Source of the DNA: Mesorhizobium sp. 65-26
Lineage (GTDB): Bacteria > Pseudomonadota > Alphaproteobacteria > Rhizobiales > Rhizobiaceae
Length of the DNA: 64,000 bases
Reading direction: 5' to 3'
Assembly: GCA_001899205.1 (NCBI GenBank)
Contig: MKVL01000010.1
Coordinates: 453,914-517,913, forward strand
Shown: positions 16,834-26,222 of the stretch, piece by piece
Numbering within the stretch: position 1 is the first letter of the stretch
How the letters are laid out: each line of letters starts with the position of its first letter
Notes under the pieces: model-generated
Databases searched by the model: none
Told to the model about the DNA's origin: nothing
The model's input: only the letters and a program-made list of their open reading frames with translations
Position numbers and translations under genes: made by a program

Positions 16834-17739
16834 ATGACAGATCTGGCAGAGGCCGGGTCCGTGGCCTCGCGGCCGGCGGGCAACCCGGCGGCGTCGTCGG
16901 CCGGCGGAGACATCGGGTCCGCCCCAGCGACCGGCAAAAGCTGGCTTGACGGTCTTTCCGAAGGGAACCGCAAGCTCGCCGAAGCCAAGGGCTGGACCGG
17001 GCCCGAAAGCCTCGACGGGGTTTTCACATCCTATGCGGAGCTGGAGCGTCAGCAGGGCGAAAGCCTGCGCGTTCCGGCCAGGGGCGCGCCGAAGGAGGAG
17101 TGGGAGAAATTCCATTCCAGGCTTCCCGAGGCGATGCGCCCGGTGACCGAGCCCGCCAGGGTTGAGTATCGGCGACCCGACGGGCTGCCGGACGATTTCG
17201 CCTATTCGGACGAGCTCGCCAACGCCTCGAAGGCCTGGGCGGTCGAAGCGGGCGCCAGCCCAAAGATCGCTCAGGCCTATCATGACCGGTTCGTCGGCTA
17301 CATGGCCGAGCAGCAGCGCCTGCAGCAGGTGGCGCTGGCCCGCTCGGTGGAAGGCACCCATGACGAGCTGGTGCGCGACTGGGGACCGACCGACAGCGAC
17401 GCTTTTCGCCAGAAGCTGGAGGTCGCCAACCGGGCGATGAAGAAGCTCGGGCTGGTCGACGCCTATAAGCAGAAGGGCATCCTCCTGCCCGACGGCGCGC
17501 TGACCGATCCGCAGATCGCCAGGGCCTTCCATGCAATCGGCGAGGCGATGTTCAGGGAAGACACGATCGACGCCGACGGGACGCCGTCCGCGCGCAACCC
17601 CTTCCGGCGTAATGCCGGCGGCGAACGCAACGTGTCGGCGATCTCGGCCCTGGTCCGAAGCGACCCGCAGCGCGCCAGGCGGCTGGCCCGGGAAGCGGGC
17701 GAGAATCCCGACCTGTGGATGCCTAGCAACCCGTTCTGA
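16834..17739 (+). CDS. phage scaffolding protein
   Basis: A 301-residue, highly charged, mostly helical protein immediately upstream of the capsid gene, as expected for an assembly scaffold. ATG 16834 follows CAGAGGA. The N-terminal 50 residues are low-complexity. A SWLDGLSEGNRKLAEAKGW segment and PESLDGVFTSYAELER motif are typical of podoviral scaffolds, and the C-terminus is basic (SDPQRARRLAREAGENP). The frame is open upstream only by chance, through the neighbouring out-of-frame region. Confidence 0.8.
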   Translation: MTDLAEAGSVASRPAGNPAASSAGGDIGSAPATGKSWLDGLSEGNRKLAEAKGWTGPESLDGVFTSYAELERQQGESLRVPARGAPKEEWEKFHSRLPEAMRPVTEPARVEYRRPDGLPDDFAYSDELANASKAWAVEAGASPKIAQAYHDRFVGYMAEQQRLQQVALARSVEGTHDELVRDWGPTDSDAFRQKLEVANRAMKKLGLVDAYKQKGILLPDGALTDPQIARAFHAIGEAMFREDTIDADGTPSARNPFRRNAGGERNVSAISALVRSDPQRARRLAREAGENPDLWMPSNPF

Positions 17740-17792
17740 TCGACTGCATCCGAACGCCTCTCATCTCAATCAACACGCAAAGGAAAGACAAA

Positions 17793-18782
17793 ATGGCAGA
17801 CGCCTACACCCGCATCGCCGACGCGATCGTCCCGTCGGTCTACGCGCAGTACTCGTTCGAGGAGCACGTCCAGTCGCTCGAGATCTACCAGGCCGGGATC
17901 CTGTTTTCCGACCCGTCGATCTCGTCGAAACTGTCCATGGGCGGGCGCTCGGTCGACATGCCCGGCTGGAAGGACCTCGGCAACGATCCGTCGGAGCCAG
18001 TGAACGACGATCCGGCCGATTCCATCGAGATGAAGAAGATTGGCGCGCGCCGCGAGGTCGCCGCCCGCAACGTGCGCGCCCAGGCCTGGGGCGTTCCTGA
18101 TCTCACCGCCATCCTCGCAGGCGACGATCCGCAGAAGCTGATCGTGCGGCGCCAGACCGAATACTGGCAGCGCGCCAACAAGCTGACCCTGATCGGCATC
18201 CTCAAGGGCGTGCTCGCCGACAACGTCGCCAATGACGGTGGCGACCTGGTGCGCGCGACCGGCGCCTCGATCGTCGACACCGACATCATCGAGGCGGCTT
18301 ACCTGATGGGCGATCGCGCCGACAAGTTCCGCACCATCTGGATGCATTCCAAGCAGATGAAGGCGCTGAAGCTCGCCGATCTCATCGACTATGTGCCGTC
18401 GTCGGAGCAGGGCGGACCGCTGATCCCCTATTACATGGGTCTGCGCTGCGTGGTCGACGACGACATCCCGCAGGCGGCCGGCGTCTACACCGCCTTCATG
18501 TTCAAGGACAAGGCGATCCTGTGGAACGAGCTGCCGGTGGGCTCGGAAGGCGGCCCTCTGGAGTTCGACCGCAAGCCGCGCCAGGGCCATGGGGGCGGCG
18601 TCACAGAAATGGTCGGGCGCCGGCACTTCGTGGCGCACGTTCCGGGCACCCGCTTCCTCGATGCCTCCACCGCCGGCGAGTTCGCCACCGACGCGGAGCT
18701 GGCGCTCGCCGCCAACTGGGACCGCACGGCCTCGAGCGTGAAGAATATGAGCTTCATCGCGCTGAGGACGACGGAGGCGTAA
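17793..18782 (+). CDS. major capsid protein
   Basis: A 329-residue protein preceded by AGGAAAG 7-8 bases before its ATG. It begins MADAYTRIADAIVPSVYAQY and carries a WGVPDLTAILAGDDP segment and a C-terminal FVAHVPGTRFLD block, as in coat proteins of podoviral prophages with the HK97 fold. Gene order (scaffold before, tail tubular proteins after) and size agree. No N-terminal prodomain is evident. It is the most clearly intact structural gene of the block. Confidence 0.85.
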   Translation: MADAYTRIADAIVPSVYAQYSFEEHVQSLEIYQAGILFSDPSISSKLSMGGRSVDMPGWKDLGNDPSEPVNDDPADSIEMKKIGARREVAARNVRAQAWGVPDLTAILAGDDPQKLIVRRQTEYWQRANKLTLIGILKGVLADNVANDGGDLVRATGASIVDTDIIEAAYLMGDRADKFRTIWMHSKQMKALKLADLIDYVPSSEQGGPLIPYYMGLRCVVDDDIPQAAGVYTAFMFKDKAILWNELPVGSEGGPLEFDRKPRQGHGGGVTEMVGRRHFVAHVPGTRFLDASTAGEFATDAELALAANWDRTASSVKNMSFIALRTTEA

Positions 18783-18916
18783 GGCAACGAGGACGTTCCT
18801 CTCCCCGTCTCCATACGGAGAGAGGATGCCGGCAGGCAGGGGAGGGGTGGCGCCGGTGTTTCGAAGCTGGTGTCAATTGTTTCACGCCGGTGCTGCCCCT
18901 CATTGCCTGCCGGGCA

Positions 18917-18940
18917 TTTCTCCCCGTGAACGGGGAGAAA
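18917..18940. repeat. TTTCTCCCC palindrome between capsid and tail genes
   Basis: An 11-base inverted repeat around a 2-base centre (TTTCTCCCCGT/ACGGGGAGAAA), the same core as at 15289-15314. A looser CTCTCCCCGTCTCC...GGAGAGAG palindrome lies at about 18797-18825. The two sit in the only gap of the capsid-tail operon and may attenuate transcription. Confidence 0.55.
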
Positions 18941-18973
18941 GAAGCCATTTCCCCACTCACGGACCCCCGACCC

Positions 18974-19567
18974 ATGGCCATCACTCCGCTCGATATCGCC
19001 AACATGGCGCTGGCCGTGCTCGACGAGGCGCCGATCGACTCGCTCGATCAGGACGTCAAGGCGGCGCGGCTCCTCAACCTGCATTTCGACCTGACGCGCG
19101 AGGCGGAACTTGCCCGGCACGCCTGGGTGTTCGCCATCCTGCGCGCCACACTTGCCGGCGCCGATACGGGCTCAGGCTACGGCACGCTGAACCATGCCTA
19201 CGAATTGCCCGTCGACTGCCTGCGGCCGCTGCCGCCGACGCACAATGGCGAGCCTGACGGCGTGCCGCTTTCCTGGCGCCAGGAGGCGGGGCTGATCTAC
19301 AGCGACCGGCCGGGTCCATTGGTCCTGCGCTACATCGCCAACCTCACCGACCCGAACGACTGGGACGCGCTGTTTTCCGAGGTGGTGGTGGCGGCGCTGG
19401 CGGTGAAGCTCGCCCATCCGCTGACCCATAAGGCAGGCATGATCGATATCGCGCGTTCGGCCTATGACCGCGGGCTCGACGCGGCGTTCACCGCCAACGC
19501 CATCCAGCGTGGCGGCAGGCTCCAGACCAGCGCGTGGACGAGCCGGCGCGGCGATTTCCGCCCCTGA
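18974..19567 (+). CDS. tail tubular protein A (gp11-like)
   Basis: A 197-residue protein beginning MAITPLDIANMALAVLDEAPI, the characteristic start of T7 gp11-type tail tubular protein A, with later ARHAWVFAILRATLAG, YELPVDCLRPL and a C-terminal SAYDRGLDAAFTANA. It forms the ring that joins the portal to the tail nozzle. The upstream open frame belongs to the capsid gene's alternative frame and was discarded. Confidence 0.85.
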   Translation: MAITPLDIANMALAVLDEAPIDSLDQDVKAARLLNLHFDLTREAELARHAWVFAILRATLAGADTGSGYGTLNHAYELPVDCLRPLPPTHNGEPDGVPLSWRQEAGLIYSDRPGPLVLRYIANLTDPNDWDALFSEVVVAALAVKLAHPLTHKAGMIDIARSAYDRGLDAAFTANAIQRGGRLQTSAWTSRRGDFRP

Positions 19568-19635
19568 CGTCACGTATTCCCGGCCCCGAAACCGCTTCCC
19601 ATTTTCGGGGGAAATGCTTTGAGGAGTTTGCTTGG

Positions 19636-22089
19636 ATGACAGCGCTCTACCCCATTCAGGACACGTTCGTGCGCGGCGAGATCTCGCCGCGCCTGCATGC
19701 GCGCGCCTCGCTGGACTTCTACCGCGCCGCGCTTTCGGTCTGCGAGAATTTCGTCACGCTGCCGCATGGCGGCATCCGCAAGCGCGGCGGCACCGCCTTT
19801 GTCGGCGAGGTGAAGCTGTCGGCCAAGGCGACGCGGATCGTCCCGTTCGTCTTCTCCTCGGAGCAGGCCTATGCGCTGGAGTTTGGCGACCGGTACATCC
19901 GTGTCCATGCCTATGGCGCCCGCGTCGGGACGGTCGAGGTTGTATCGCCATATGTGGAGGCCGATCTGTTCGACCTCGCCTATGTGCAGTCGGCCGACCA
20001 GATGTGGATCACCCACAGAGCCTATCCGCCCAGGGTGCTGACACGCACGGCGCACGAGGCCTGGAACCTCGACGATTTCGAATTCCTGGACGGGCCCTAC
20101 GACCAGATCAACGACACGGCGACGACGCTGAGGCCGGCCGACTACGGCTCACTGACGCCGAAGATGACGTCCAACACCACGCCATCCGGCACGGTCTCGG
20201 ACTATGGCGGCTCGGCCAGCGCCTGGCGCCTCTTCGACAAGGACACCGGCAGCCATGCCGAAGGCGTAGGCACCAACGGCTCGGTGACATACCGAACGGC
20301 CGGCGGCGAGCAGGTCATCGTCGAGAATTATTATCTGACGGCGCGTTCGGGCGGCGAGGTGGACCGTACGCCGACCAACTGGGTTCTCGAAGGTTCGAAC
20401 GACGGCTCGACCTGGGTAGCGCTCGACAGCCGCAACAGCGAGACGGGATGGTCAGGCGGCGAAACGCGCTACTACGAGTTCTTCAACAAGACCGGCTTCG
20501 AGTACCACCGCTTCACCTTCAAGGCGATCAACGGCGCCACTGACGTCGATTTCGCCGAATTGACGCTGAACAGGGCCGCCGCCAGCCAGGCGGCGTTCGC
20601 CCTTACCGCTTCCTCGACCGCGGGCATCAATGGCGGCGCCGGCTTCCAGGCCAGCGATGTCGGGCGCGCGATCCGGCTGTTCGCCTCCGATGGCCGATGG
20701 CGCTGGGCCAAGATCGCGCTGGTGACGAGCCCGACCGTGGTAATGATCAGGCTCTACGGCTATGCGCTTCCCGATCTCAGCCCCATCAGCCGCTGGCGTC
20801 TCGGCACCTTCGTGCCGGGCAAATATGTCGAATGCGGCTCGCTCTACGAGGAGCGGCTGGCGTTCAGCCGGCGCTTTTCGGTCTACGCCTCCAGGACCGG
20901 CGATTTCGACAATTTCGCCCTCGGGGAAAAGGACGACGACGCGCTGGAATTCATTCAGGCGGGCGGCGGGCAAGCCAACGACATCGTCTGGATCGCGGAG
21001 TCCGACGGGGCACTGGTGATCGGCACGAGCGGCGGCATCCGCGCGCTTTCCGGCTCGGGCGTCGACGAGGCGCTGACGCCGTCCTCGTTCAAGAACCGCC
21101 GCTCGCGCACCTTCGGCTGCGCCCGTGTCCGGCCCGTCGATGCCGGCCAGTCATTCCTTTACGTCACGCGCTCGCGCCGTGCCATCGCCGAGCTCTCACA
21201 AGTGCAGGCCAGCAAATTTGCCTCCGACGATATCGGCCAGATCTCCGAACACATCGCGAAAAAGGGTGTCGTCGAGCTTGCCTACCAGAGCGACCCCGAC
21301 CCGGTGCTGTGGTTTCCCGTGGAGAGCGGTGAGTTGGGCGGCTTCACACATCAACCCAGCCAGGACGTGCGCGGCATGCACCGGCACCGGATCGCCGGCA
21401 CGTTCGACGGCCAACCCTGGGCCAGCGTCGAGAGCGCCTGCGTGACACCGGGGCGGAACGGCGTCGACGATCTCTGGCTGGTCGTCAAGCGCACGATCGG
21501 CGGCGTGGTTCGGCGCTATATCGAGATCATGACCGCGCCATTCGAATATGGCGCGCTTGAGGACGCTTTCAACGTCGACAGCGGCCTTACCTACGAGGGG
21601 GCGGCCGTCACCACCGTCTCGGGCGCAGGACATCTCGAAGGCGAGGTCGTCGACGTTCTGGCCGACGGCAAGGTCTATCGCGGTCTGGCCGTGGCCGACG
21701 GCCAGGTGAGCCTGCCCCATGGCGCCAGCGCGGGCACCTGGCAGGTCGGCCTGCCATTCGCCGCCGAAGCCGCCACGCTGGAACTCGATGTCGGCGGCCG
21801 CGACGGGTCCCTCGTCGGACGGCGCAAGAAGATCGGCCGGGTGATCCTGTCGCTGTTCGAGACCGACACAACAGGGCTGCGGCTGCGTTCCATGGTGCGC
21901 GGACACTGGGAGAGCGTGCGCGTACCGAGCGTCGTTCTGCCCGATGGCAAGGCCAGCCTGTTCAGCGGCAATGTCGAGGTGCCGATAGATGACAGTTGGG
22001 AAGGGCAGGGGCGCATCGAAATCCGTCACGCCGGCCCCACGCCCTGCACGATACGGACGCTTACGCCCGTGTTCGACGCCGAGCCGTAG
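19636..22089 (+). CDS. tail tubular protein B (gp12-like nozzle)
   Basis: An 817-residue protein with GAGGAG 9 bases before ATG 19636. The start TFVRGEISPRLHARASLDFY...CENFVTLPHGGIRKRGGT is diagnostic for gp12-like tail nozzle proteins, as are VPFVFSSEQAYALEFGDRYI and YEERLAFSRRFSVYASRTGD. Around residues 180-330 an inserted segment (DNDGSTWVALDSR-like, HRFTFKAINGATDVDFAEL) resembles a discoidin/F5-8-type carbohydrate-binding module, suggesting extra surface binding. Six copies form the nozzle. Confidence 0.88.
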   Translation: MTALYPIQDTFVRGEISPRLHARASLDFYRAALSVCENFVTLPHGGIRKRGGTAFVGEVKLSAKATRIVPFVFSSEQAYALEFGDRYIRVHAYGARVGTVEVVSPYVEADLFDLAYVQSADQMWITHRAYPPRVLTRTAHEAWNLDDFEFLDGPYDQINDTATTLRPADYGSLTPKMTSNTTPSGTVSDYGGSASAWRLFDKDTGSHAEGVGTNGSVTYRTAGGEQVIVENYYLTARSGGEVDRTPTNWVLEGSNDGSTWVALDSRNSETGWSGGETRYYEFFNKTGFEYHRFTFKAINGATDVDFAELTLNRAAASQAAFALTASSTAGINGGAGFQASDVGRAIRLFASDGRWRWAKIALVTSPTVVMIRLYGYALPDLSPISRWRLGTFVPGKYVECGSLYEERLAFSRRFSVYASRTGDFDNFALGEKDDDALEFIQAGGGQANDIVWIAESDGALVIGTSGGIRALSGSGVDEALTPSSFKNRRSRTFGCARVRPVDAGQSFLYVTRSRRAIAELSQVQASKFASDDIGQISEHIAKKGVVELAYQSDPDPVLWFPVESGELGGFTHQPSQDVRGMHRHRIAGTFDGQPWASVESACVTPGRNGVDDLWLVVKRTIGGVVRRYIEIMTAPFEYGALEDAFNVDSGLTYEGAAVTTVSGAGHLEGEVVDVLADGKVYRGLAVADGQVSLPHGASAGTWQVGLPFAAEAATLELDVGGRDGSLVGRRKKIGRVILSLFETDTTGLRLRSMVRGHWESVRVPSVVLPDGKASLFSGNVEVPIDDSWEGQGRIEIRHAGPTPCTIRTLTPVFDAEP

Positions 22090-22135
22090 AGATTTCCCCT
22101 CGAGGGGCCTCCTGCACCACTGAGGAACATTATCC

Positions 22136-22807
22136 ATGACAATACCCCATGCCGAGGCACTCGGCAGGGCGCGCACGGCTGCGGACTACGCCGCTGTGAT
22201 CGTCTTGCTGGATGCCGACCTTTCGCAAGCCGCAGCCAGCCGGGGCAACCTCCTGGCGGCGGAGGACCGCGCCATTCTCGGCGACGGCGATCTTGCAGCC
22301 GCGCGCGCCGGCGTTGACGACTGCAACGAGCGGATCGCGCTCCTCGAAAGGACCGTCGCGCTGGCGCGGGAACACCGCGCCGCAGCAGCGGCCGACGAGG
22401 CACGCGCCGATATCGAGGCGCTGGGCGCCGCGACCGTGGAGCGCGCCGAGGCGTTCGGTACGCGCTGGCGCGAAGCGCGCCGGCTGGTCGAGCTGCTGCG
22501 CCAGGAACTGTTCGAGGCCGACGCGCTGTCGCGCGCCATCGCCACCGCGAACAGCCTATTCGAGTCCGCCGGGCTCGTGCAGACGAAGGTCAATCTTTCC
22601 GCCACCCGGCGGGCGGCTACGGCTGGCCAGCGCGCCGCCGCGCCTGCTCGGCTCAGCCGAGCCGGGCAAGCGGCCGACAGGTTGCTGCTTTCACTGCTCG
22701 ATCCCGGCCGTGCGCGCGACCCGCGCCCGAAGCGGCGCGCGCGGGCGGCAAGCACGACGATCCCAAGCTCTCCAACGTCCAAGATCTCACGCAACGAGCG
22801 AGGCTGA
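22136..22807 (+). CDS. coiled-coil phage protein of unknown function
   Basis: A 223-residue Ala/Arg/Glu-rich protein predicted to be one long alpha-helical coiled coil over residues 5-140 (LLDADLSQAAASRGNLLAAED, VEAFGTRWREARRLVELLRQEL), ending in a basic disordered tail. It lies between tail tubular protein B and the gp14-like gene in the same operon, one base before the next start. A tail or ejection role is likely from position. I recognise no family. Confidence 0.65.
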   Translation: MTIPHAEALGRARTAADYAAVIVLLDADLSQAAASRGNLLAAEDRAILGDGDLAAARAGVDDCNERIALLERTVALAREHRAAAAADEARADIEALGAATVERAEAFGTRWREARRLVELLRQELFEADALSRAIATANSLFESAGLVQTKVNLSATRRAATAGQRAAAPARLSRAGQAADRLLLSLLDPGRARDPRPKRRARAASTTIPSSPTSKISRNERG

Positions 22808-22808
22808 T

Positions 22809-23315
22809 ATGTGCTCATTGGAACTGATCGGCATGGCGATCTCTGCCGGCGGCGCGCTCATGCAGGGCGTGCAGGACAAGCAACTCTCCGACTACCAGGC
22901 GAAGGCCTACGAACAGCAGGCGCGGGCTGAAGCTCAATCGGCTGCCTTCGAGCAGAGCCAGGAGCGCCACAAGCAGGACCTGCTACAGGCACAGGCGCGC
23001 GCCCAGGCAGGCGCGTCCGGTCTCGGCATGGCCGGCTCGCCCGCCGAGGTGCTGGTGGCGAACGCCCGCCAGGGCCAGATGGACCTCGATGCGATCGAGT
23101 ACGGCTCGCGGATTCGCCAGAACAACCTCCAGGACCAAGCCGCCATCTCGCGCTTCTCCGGTGGCCAGGCGCTGACCTCCAGCTTGTTCAAGGCCGGTAG
23201 CAGTTTCGTCAACGACCTCTCCGGCCTCTACAAGCCGGCCAACGCCGTGAAGTTGGGCACCAACGTCTTTCCGCTCGCCCCGGGTGAGAAACTTTCGACA
23301 GGAGGGCTCTCCTGA
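22809..23315 (+). CDS. internal virion protein, gp14-like
   Basis: A 168-residue protein with an N-terminal hydrophobic Gly/Ala segment (LIGMAISAGGALMQGVQ), then a helical Gln/Ala-rich region (YEQQARAEAQSAAFEQSQERHKQ cut by short turns) and a GLGMAGSPAEVLVANARQGQ motif typical of gp14-like proteins. In T7, gp14 forms the outer-membrane part of the DNA ejection channel. Its stop overlaps the start of the next ejection gene (TGATG). Confidence 0.75.
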   Translation: MCSLELIGMAISAGGALMQGVQDKQLSDYQAKAYEQQARAEAQSAAFEQSQERHKQDLLQAQARAQAGASGLGMAGSPAEVLVANARQGQMDLDAIEYGSRIRQNNLQDQAAISRFSGGQALTSSLFKAGSSFVNDLSGLYKPANAVKLGTNVFPLAPGEKLSTGGLS

Positions 23316-25693
23316 TGGCCAGCATCCCTTTGAACACTGCGCGGCGCGGGCTCGATACCGGCAATACGGTTTCATATCCGGCGGGTTCGCCCCTGGGAGC
23401 CGCAGTCACGGGCTTCGGCAATACGCTGAGCGCCATCGGCGAGCGCCACCGCGAGATGCAGGAACAGCAAGAACGGCTCGCCGCCGCTGTCCAGAGACGC
23501 CTGTTTACCGAGCGCGTGGCGGAGGCCGAAAGCCAGGCTCTGACGAACAGTCCACGCGACGGGAGCGGCCTGCACGAGGCGCTTTATGGCCAGGTCGACC
23601 CCATCAGCGGTGAAGTGGTCAAGCCTGGCCAGTACGATCTGATAGTCAACGACGTGCTTGAACAAGTGCCTTCGAGCCAACGCGCGGCCTTTGTCAGGCA
23701 TGCCCAGGCCGAGCGCCCGATCGGCGCGCGTCGCGCGGCGCAGGCACAGCTTCAACTGCGCGGAGCCTACGAGAACGACCAGTGGGAACAGGCGCGCGGA
23801 GCGTGGCTGAAGAGCATCGCGGGCGGCGATCCGGACAACGAGGCGGCGTTCCAGGCGCGGCGCCGGGACGGTTTGGATTTCCTGGCGACGATGGCGCTCG
23901 ACCCGCAAATCCGGCTGCAGGCGCAGAAGGCCTGGGAGCAGGATCTGGCGGCAGCACGGGTGAGTGCGCTTATCGGCCGCGATCCGAGGCAGGCCCTGGC
24001 CCTGCTGGGGCAAAAGCTGCAAGGCGCGGGGCGATCTGTCGTGGATGCGATGGCGGCGGCTCCGCAGGCAGGTCAAGCGGATCAGGGGGATCAGATCGTT
24101 CCGGGGATCACATCGGAGGTTGCCGCCGACGCGGCGGCTACGTCCTCTCAAGATCCCGATGTCGCGCGGATGACGGCGGCAAAACCGTGGATCACGAATC
24201 TCTCGCCCGATGCGCGCGCCGATCTCGGCCACGAGGCAAAGCTCGCGACGACGGCTGAGCAGGTTTCAATTCGCAAGACGATCGAAGAGGCGGAAAGCCA
24301 GGTTCAGTATGCCATGAATAGCATGGTCGACTATGCCGGCCCACTTCCCAGCGACGAGGACTACGAGAAGGTTTTCGGGCCCACTGAAGGATCGCTGCGC
24401 TCTCGCGCCTTGAAGATCAACGCCAACATTGGCGCACAAACGCGCAAGATGCGGGGATGGTCGAACCAGGAAATCCGTTCCGCACTCCGCGAGGATGAAC
24501 CTCGTCCCGGTGCTTCGCCCGAAGAGGCGGCGCGCTATGAGCTGTTCGCAGCCGCCGCACAAAGCACGCTTCAACGCAGATACGACGATCCGGTCGGATA
24601 TGTCGAAACCACGTTTGGATACGATGCCCAGGACTGGAGTACCGTATCAACGCCGGAGCAGTACAAAGCCGCCATAGGAAGGCTCGTTGCAGCTCAAAGG
24701 GGATTGGGCTTTCAACGAATCCTGGCGCTGCCGCGAGCGGCGGCTCGAGATCTGGCGATCCGGTTCAATGATCCGGGTGTTCCTCGCGAGCAGCGCATGT
24801 TCGAACTCAGCTCGATCTTCCTGGGGATTCGTGATCCTGAAGTGCGCCTCGCCATGGCCCGGCAAGTGATGGCCGCCAGCCGTAGCAACTTGCAGGTGCG
24901 CGCCACGACAGACCCGGATCCGGGTTCGAAATCGGTGGACGCTCAACTTGACGGTATTGCGGAGGATCTGTCGGCGATCGCGGTGAATCCGGCCTGGGTC
25001 CAGTTCGAGGCGCGTCCGATCTGGCAGAAGCCCTTCACTGCCGCTGACGATATCGTCCGGCTGACCGCCAACGGCGCCACGCTGGGGTGGGGCGACAAGT
25101 TCTCCGCCGGCCTTGATTCTTGGCTGAACGATGAGAGCTACGATGCGGCGCTGGCACGAAACCGCGCCGCCACGGAAGATGCCCAGAACCGCTCTGGATC
25201 GGCGGGAACGGTGGCGGATCTGGCCGGCGGAGCGCTGACCGGAGCCGGCATCGAAGGTGTTGGCAGCCGTATTCTCGGAAGGCTTGGTGCCGCAGGTATC
25301 ACCGACGGACTGAGTGGCATAAAGCGCCTTATCGCCGACACTGCCCTGATGGGGGCCCAGGGGGCTGGATATGGAGGGTTGGAGGCTTTGGGCAAGGATG
25401 AAGATTTCTGGGCGGGAATGGCCAAAGGGGGCGGACTGGCGGCGAGCAACAATCTCCTTGCCAAGGGCGCGGGCTCGATCGGCCTGGCGCTGGCGGAGAA
25501 ACTGCCGGCCAACCTGGATTTGGGCAAGCTTTTGGCAAAAGCCGAGAGCCCGCTGTTTTCCACGGTCAAATCATCTCCCGCCGAAATCATGAACGCCCTC
25601 GGGGAAGCCGCATCGACCGAAGGGGAGCGGCAAAGGAAGAAGCGAGAGCTGCGGGAAACTCTCGCGCCCGGCGCCGACAAAAAGCACAACTAG
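23315..25693 (+). CDS. ejection-protein paralogue 3 (large internal virion protein)
   Basis: A 792-residue protein coupled by TGATG to the gp14-like gene, the standard place for gp15/gp16-type ejection proteins. Residues 1-230 share the module of the genes at 6052 and 12228 (NSPRDGSGLHEALYGQVD, YENDQWEQARGAWLKSI, DGLDFLATMALDPQ). Helical middle blocks (AKPWITNL, YDDPVGYVETTFGYDAQDW) follow, and the C-terminal 180 residues are Gly/Ala-rich and hydrophobic (TVADLAGGALTGAGIEGVG, GGGLAASNNLLAKGAGS), suited to membrane insertion. No lytic domain is visible. Confidence 0.78.
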   Translation: MASIPLNTARRGLDTGNTVSYPAGSPLGAAVTGFGNTLSAIGERHREMQEQQERLAAAVQRRLFTERVAEAESQALTNSPRDGSGLHEALYGQVDPISGEVVKPGQYDLIVNDVLEQVPSSQRAAFVRHAQAERPIGARRAAQAQLQLRGAYENDQWEQARGAWLKSIAGGDPDNEAAFQARRRDGLDFLATMALDPQIRLQAQKAWEQDLAAARVSALIGRDPRQALALLGQKLQGAGRSVVDAMAAAPQAGQADQGDQIVPGITSEVAADAAATSSQDPDVARMTAAKPWITNLSPDARADLGHEAKLATTAEQVSIRKTIEEAESQVQYAMNSMVDYAGPLPSDEDYEKVFGPTEGSLRSRALKINANIGAQTRKMRGWSNQEIRSALREDEPRPGASPEEAARYELFAAAAQSTLQRRYDDPVGYVETTFGYDAQDWSTVSTPEQYKAAIGRLVAAQRGLGFQRILALPRAAARDLAIRFNDPGVPREQRMFELSSIFLGIRDPEVRLAMARQVMAASRSNLQVRATTDPDPGSKSVDAQLDGIAEDLSAIAVNPAWVQFEARPIWQKPFTAADDIVRLTANGATLGWGDKFSAGLDSWLNDESYDAALARNRAATEDAQNRSGSAGTVADLAGGALTGAGIEGVGSRILGRLGAAGITDGLSGIKRLIADTALMGAQGAGYGGLEALGKDEDFWAGMAKGGGLAASNNLLAKGAGSIGLALAEKLPANLDLGKLLAKAESPLFSTVKSSPAEIMNALGEAASTEGERQRKKRELRETLAPGADKKHN

Positions 25694-25825
25694 AGGGCCC
25701 CGTCCTTTTGGACGCGCAAAGGACCCCTAACACTTCGCTTCGGCACATGATCCTTTCCGAAAATCAATTCCGACTTTCCGGGTCATGCGCTAACCCACGC
25801 CACGATCGGGCTTGTGGCGATGCCG

Positions 25826-26008
25826 CTACGGCGGGTTTCCTCGATCGTCGGGAGCGGCCTCGCCAATCTTTTGACGGGATGAGCGCCAGACGAGATAGAG
25901 CTGTCCCATCTTCCTGACCGGAACCCGCCGGTCGCGCTGGCTGGTTCGCAGTTCTCGACAGGTTTTTACCTTCAGGGTTCCGCCTGGCAGTTTGATGTGC
26001 AGTGCCAT
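25826..26008 (-). CDS. small-protein family copy A
   Basis: A 60-residue minus-strand protein, one of six paralogues in this region. It has the family blocks IKLPGGTLKVK, a CRELR variant of the usual YRELR, and RRVPVRKMGQLYLVW (one Trp of the IWW pair replaced), plus a variable tail. Basic, no signal or membrane segment; the core probably folds as a short helix followed by a beta-hairpin. It sits just after the third ejection gene, convergent to it. Function unknown. Confidence 0.65.
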   Translation of the reverse strand: MALHIKLPGGTLKVKTCRELRTSQRDRRVPVRKMGQLYLVWRSSRQKIGEAAPDDRGNPP

Positions 26009-26087
26009 GCCGCCACTTTCGTTTCACAACGGGGCGAGAACGGGGTAGGGGCCTCGAGGCACCTGAAGGGAAGCTGGGTTCTCGTGG

Positions 26088-26222
26088 TCAGTCCGGCCAC
26101 CAGATGATGTAGATACGGCCGAGCTTCAGCACCGGCACCCGCCTGGCGCGCTCGCGCTCGCGCAGTTCGCGATAGGTTTTGATCTTCAGCATGCCGCCGG
26201 GCAGTTTCAGGCGAAACGCCAT
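26088..26222 (-). CDS. small-protein family copy B (minimal form)
   Basis: The shortest member at 44 residues, ending right after the conserved core: MAFRLKLPGGMLKIK, YRELRERERARR, VPVLKLGRIYIIWWPD. Because it lacks a tail it defines the minimal domain. GAGGGGGC precedes the start at 26222; the open frame upstream of that Met is not conserved between copies. It is separated from copy A by 79 bases and oriented the same way. Function unknown. Confidence 0.7.
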   Translation of the reverse strand: MAFRLKLPGGMLKIKTYRELRERERARRVPVLKLGRIYIIWWPD

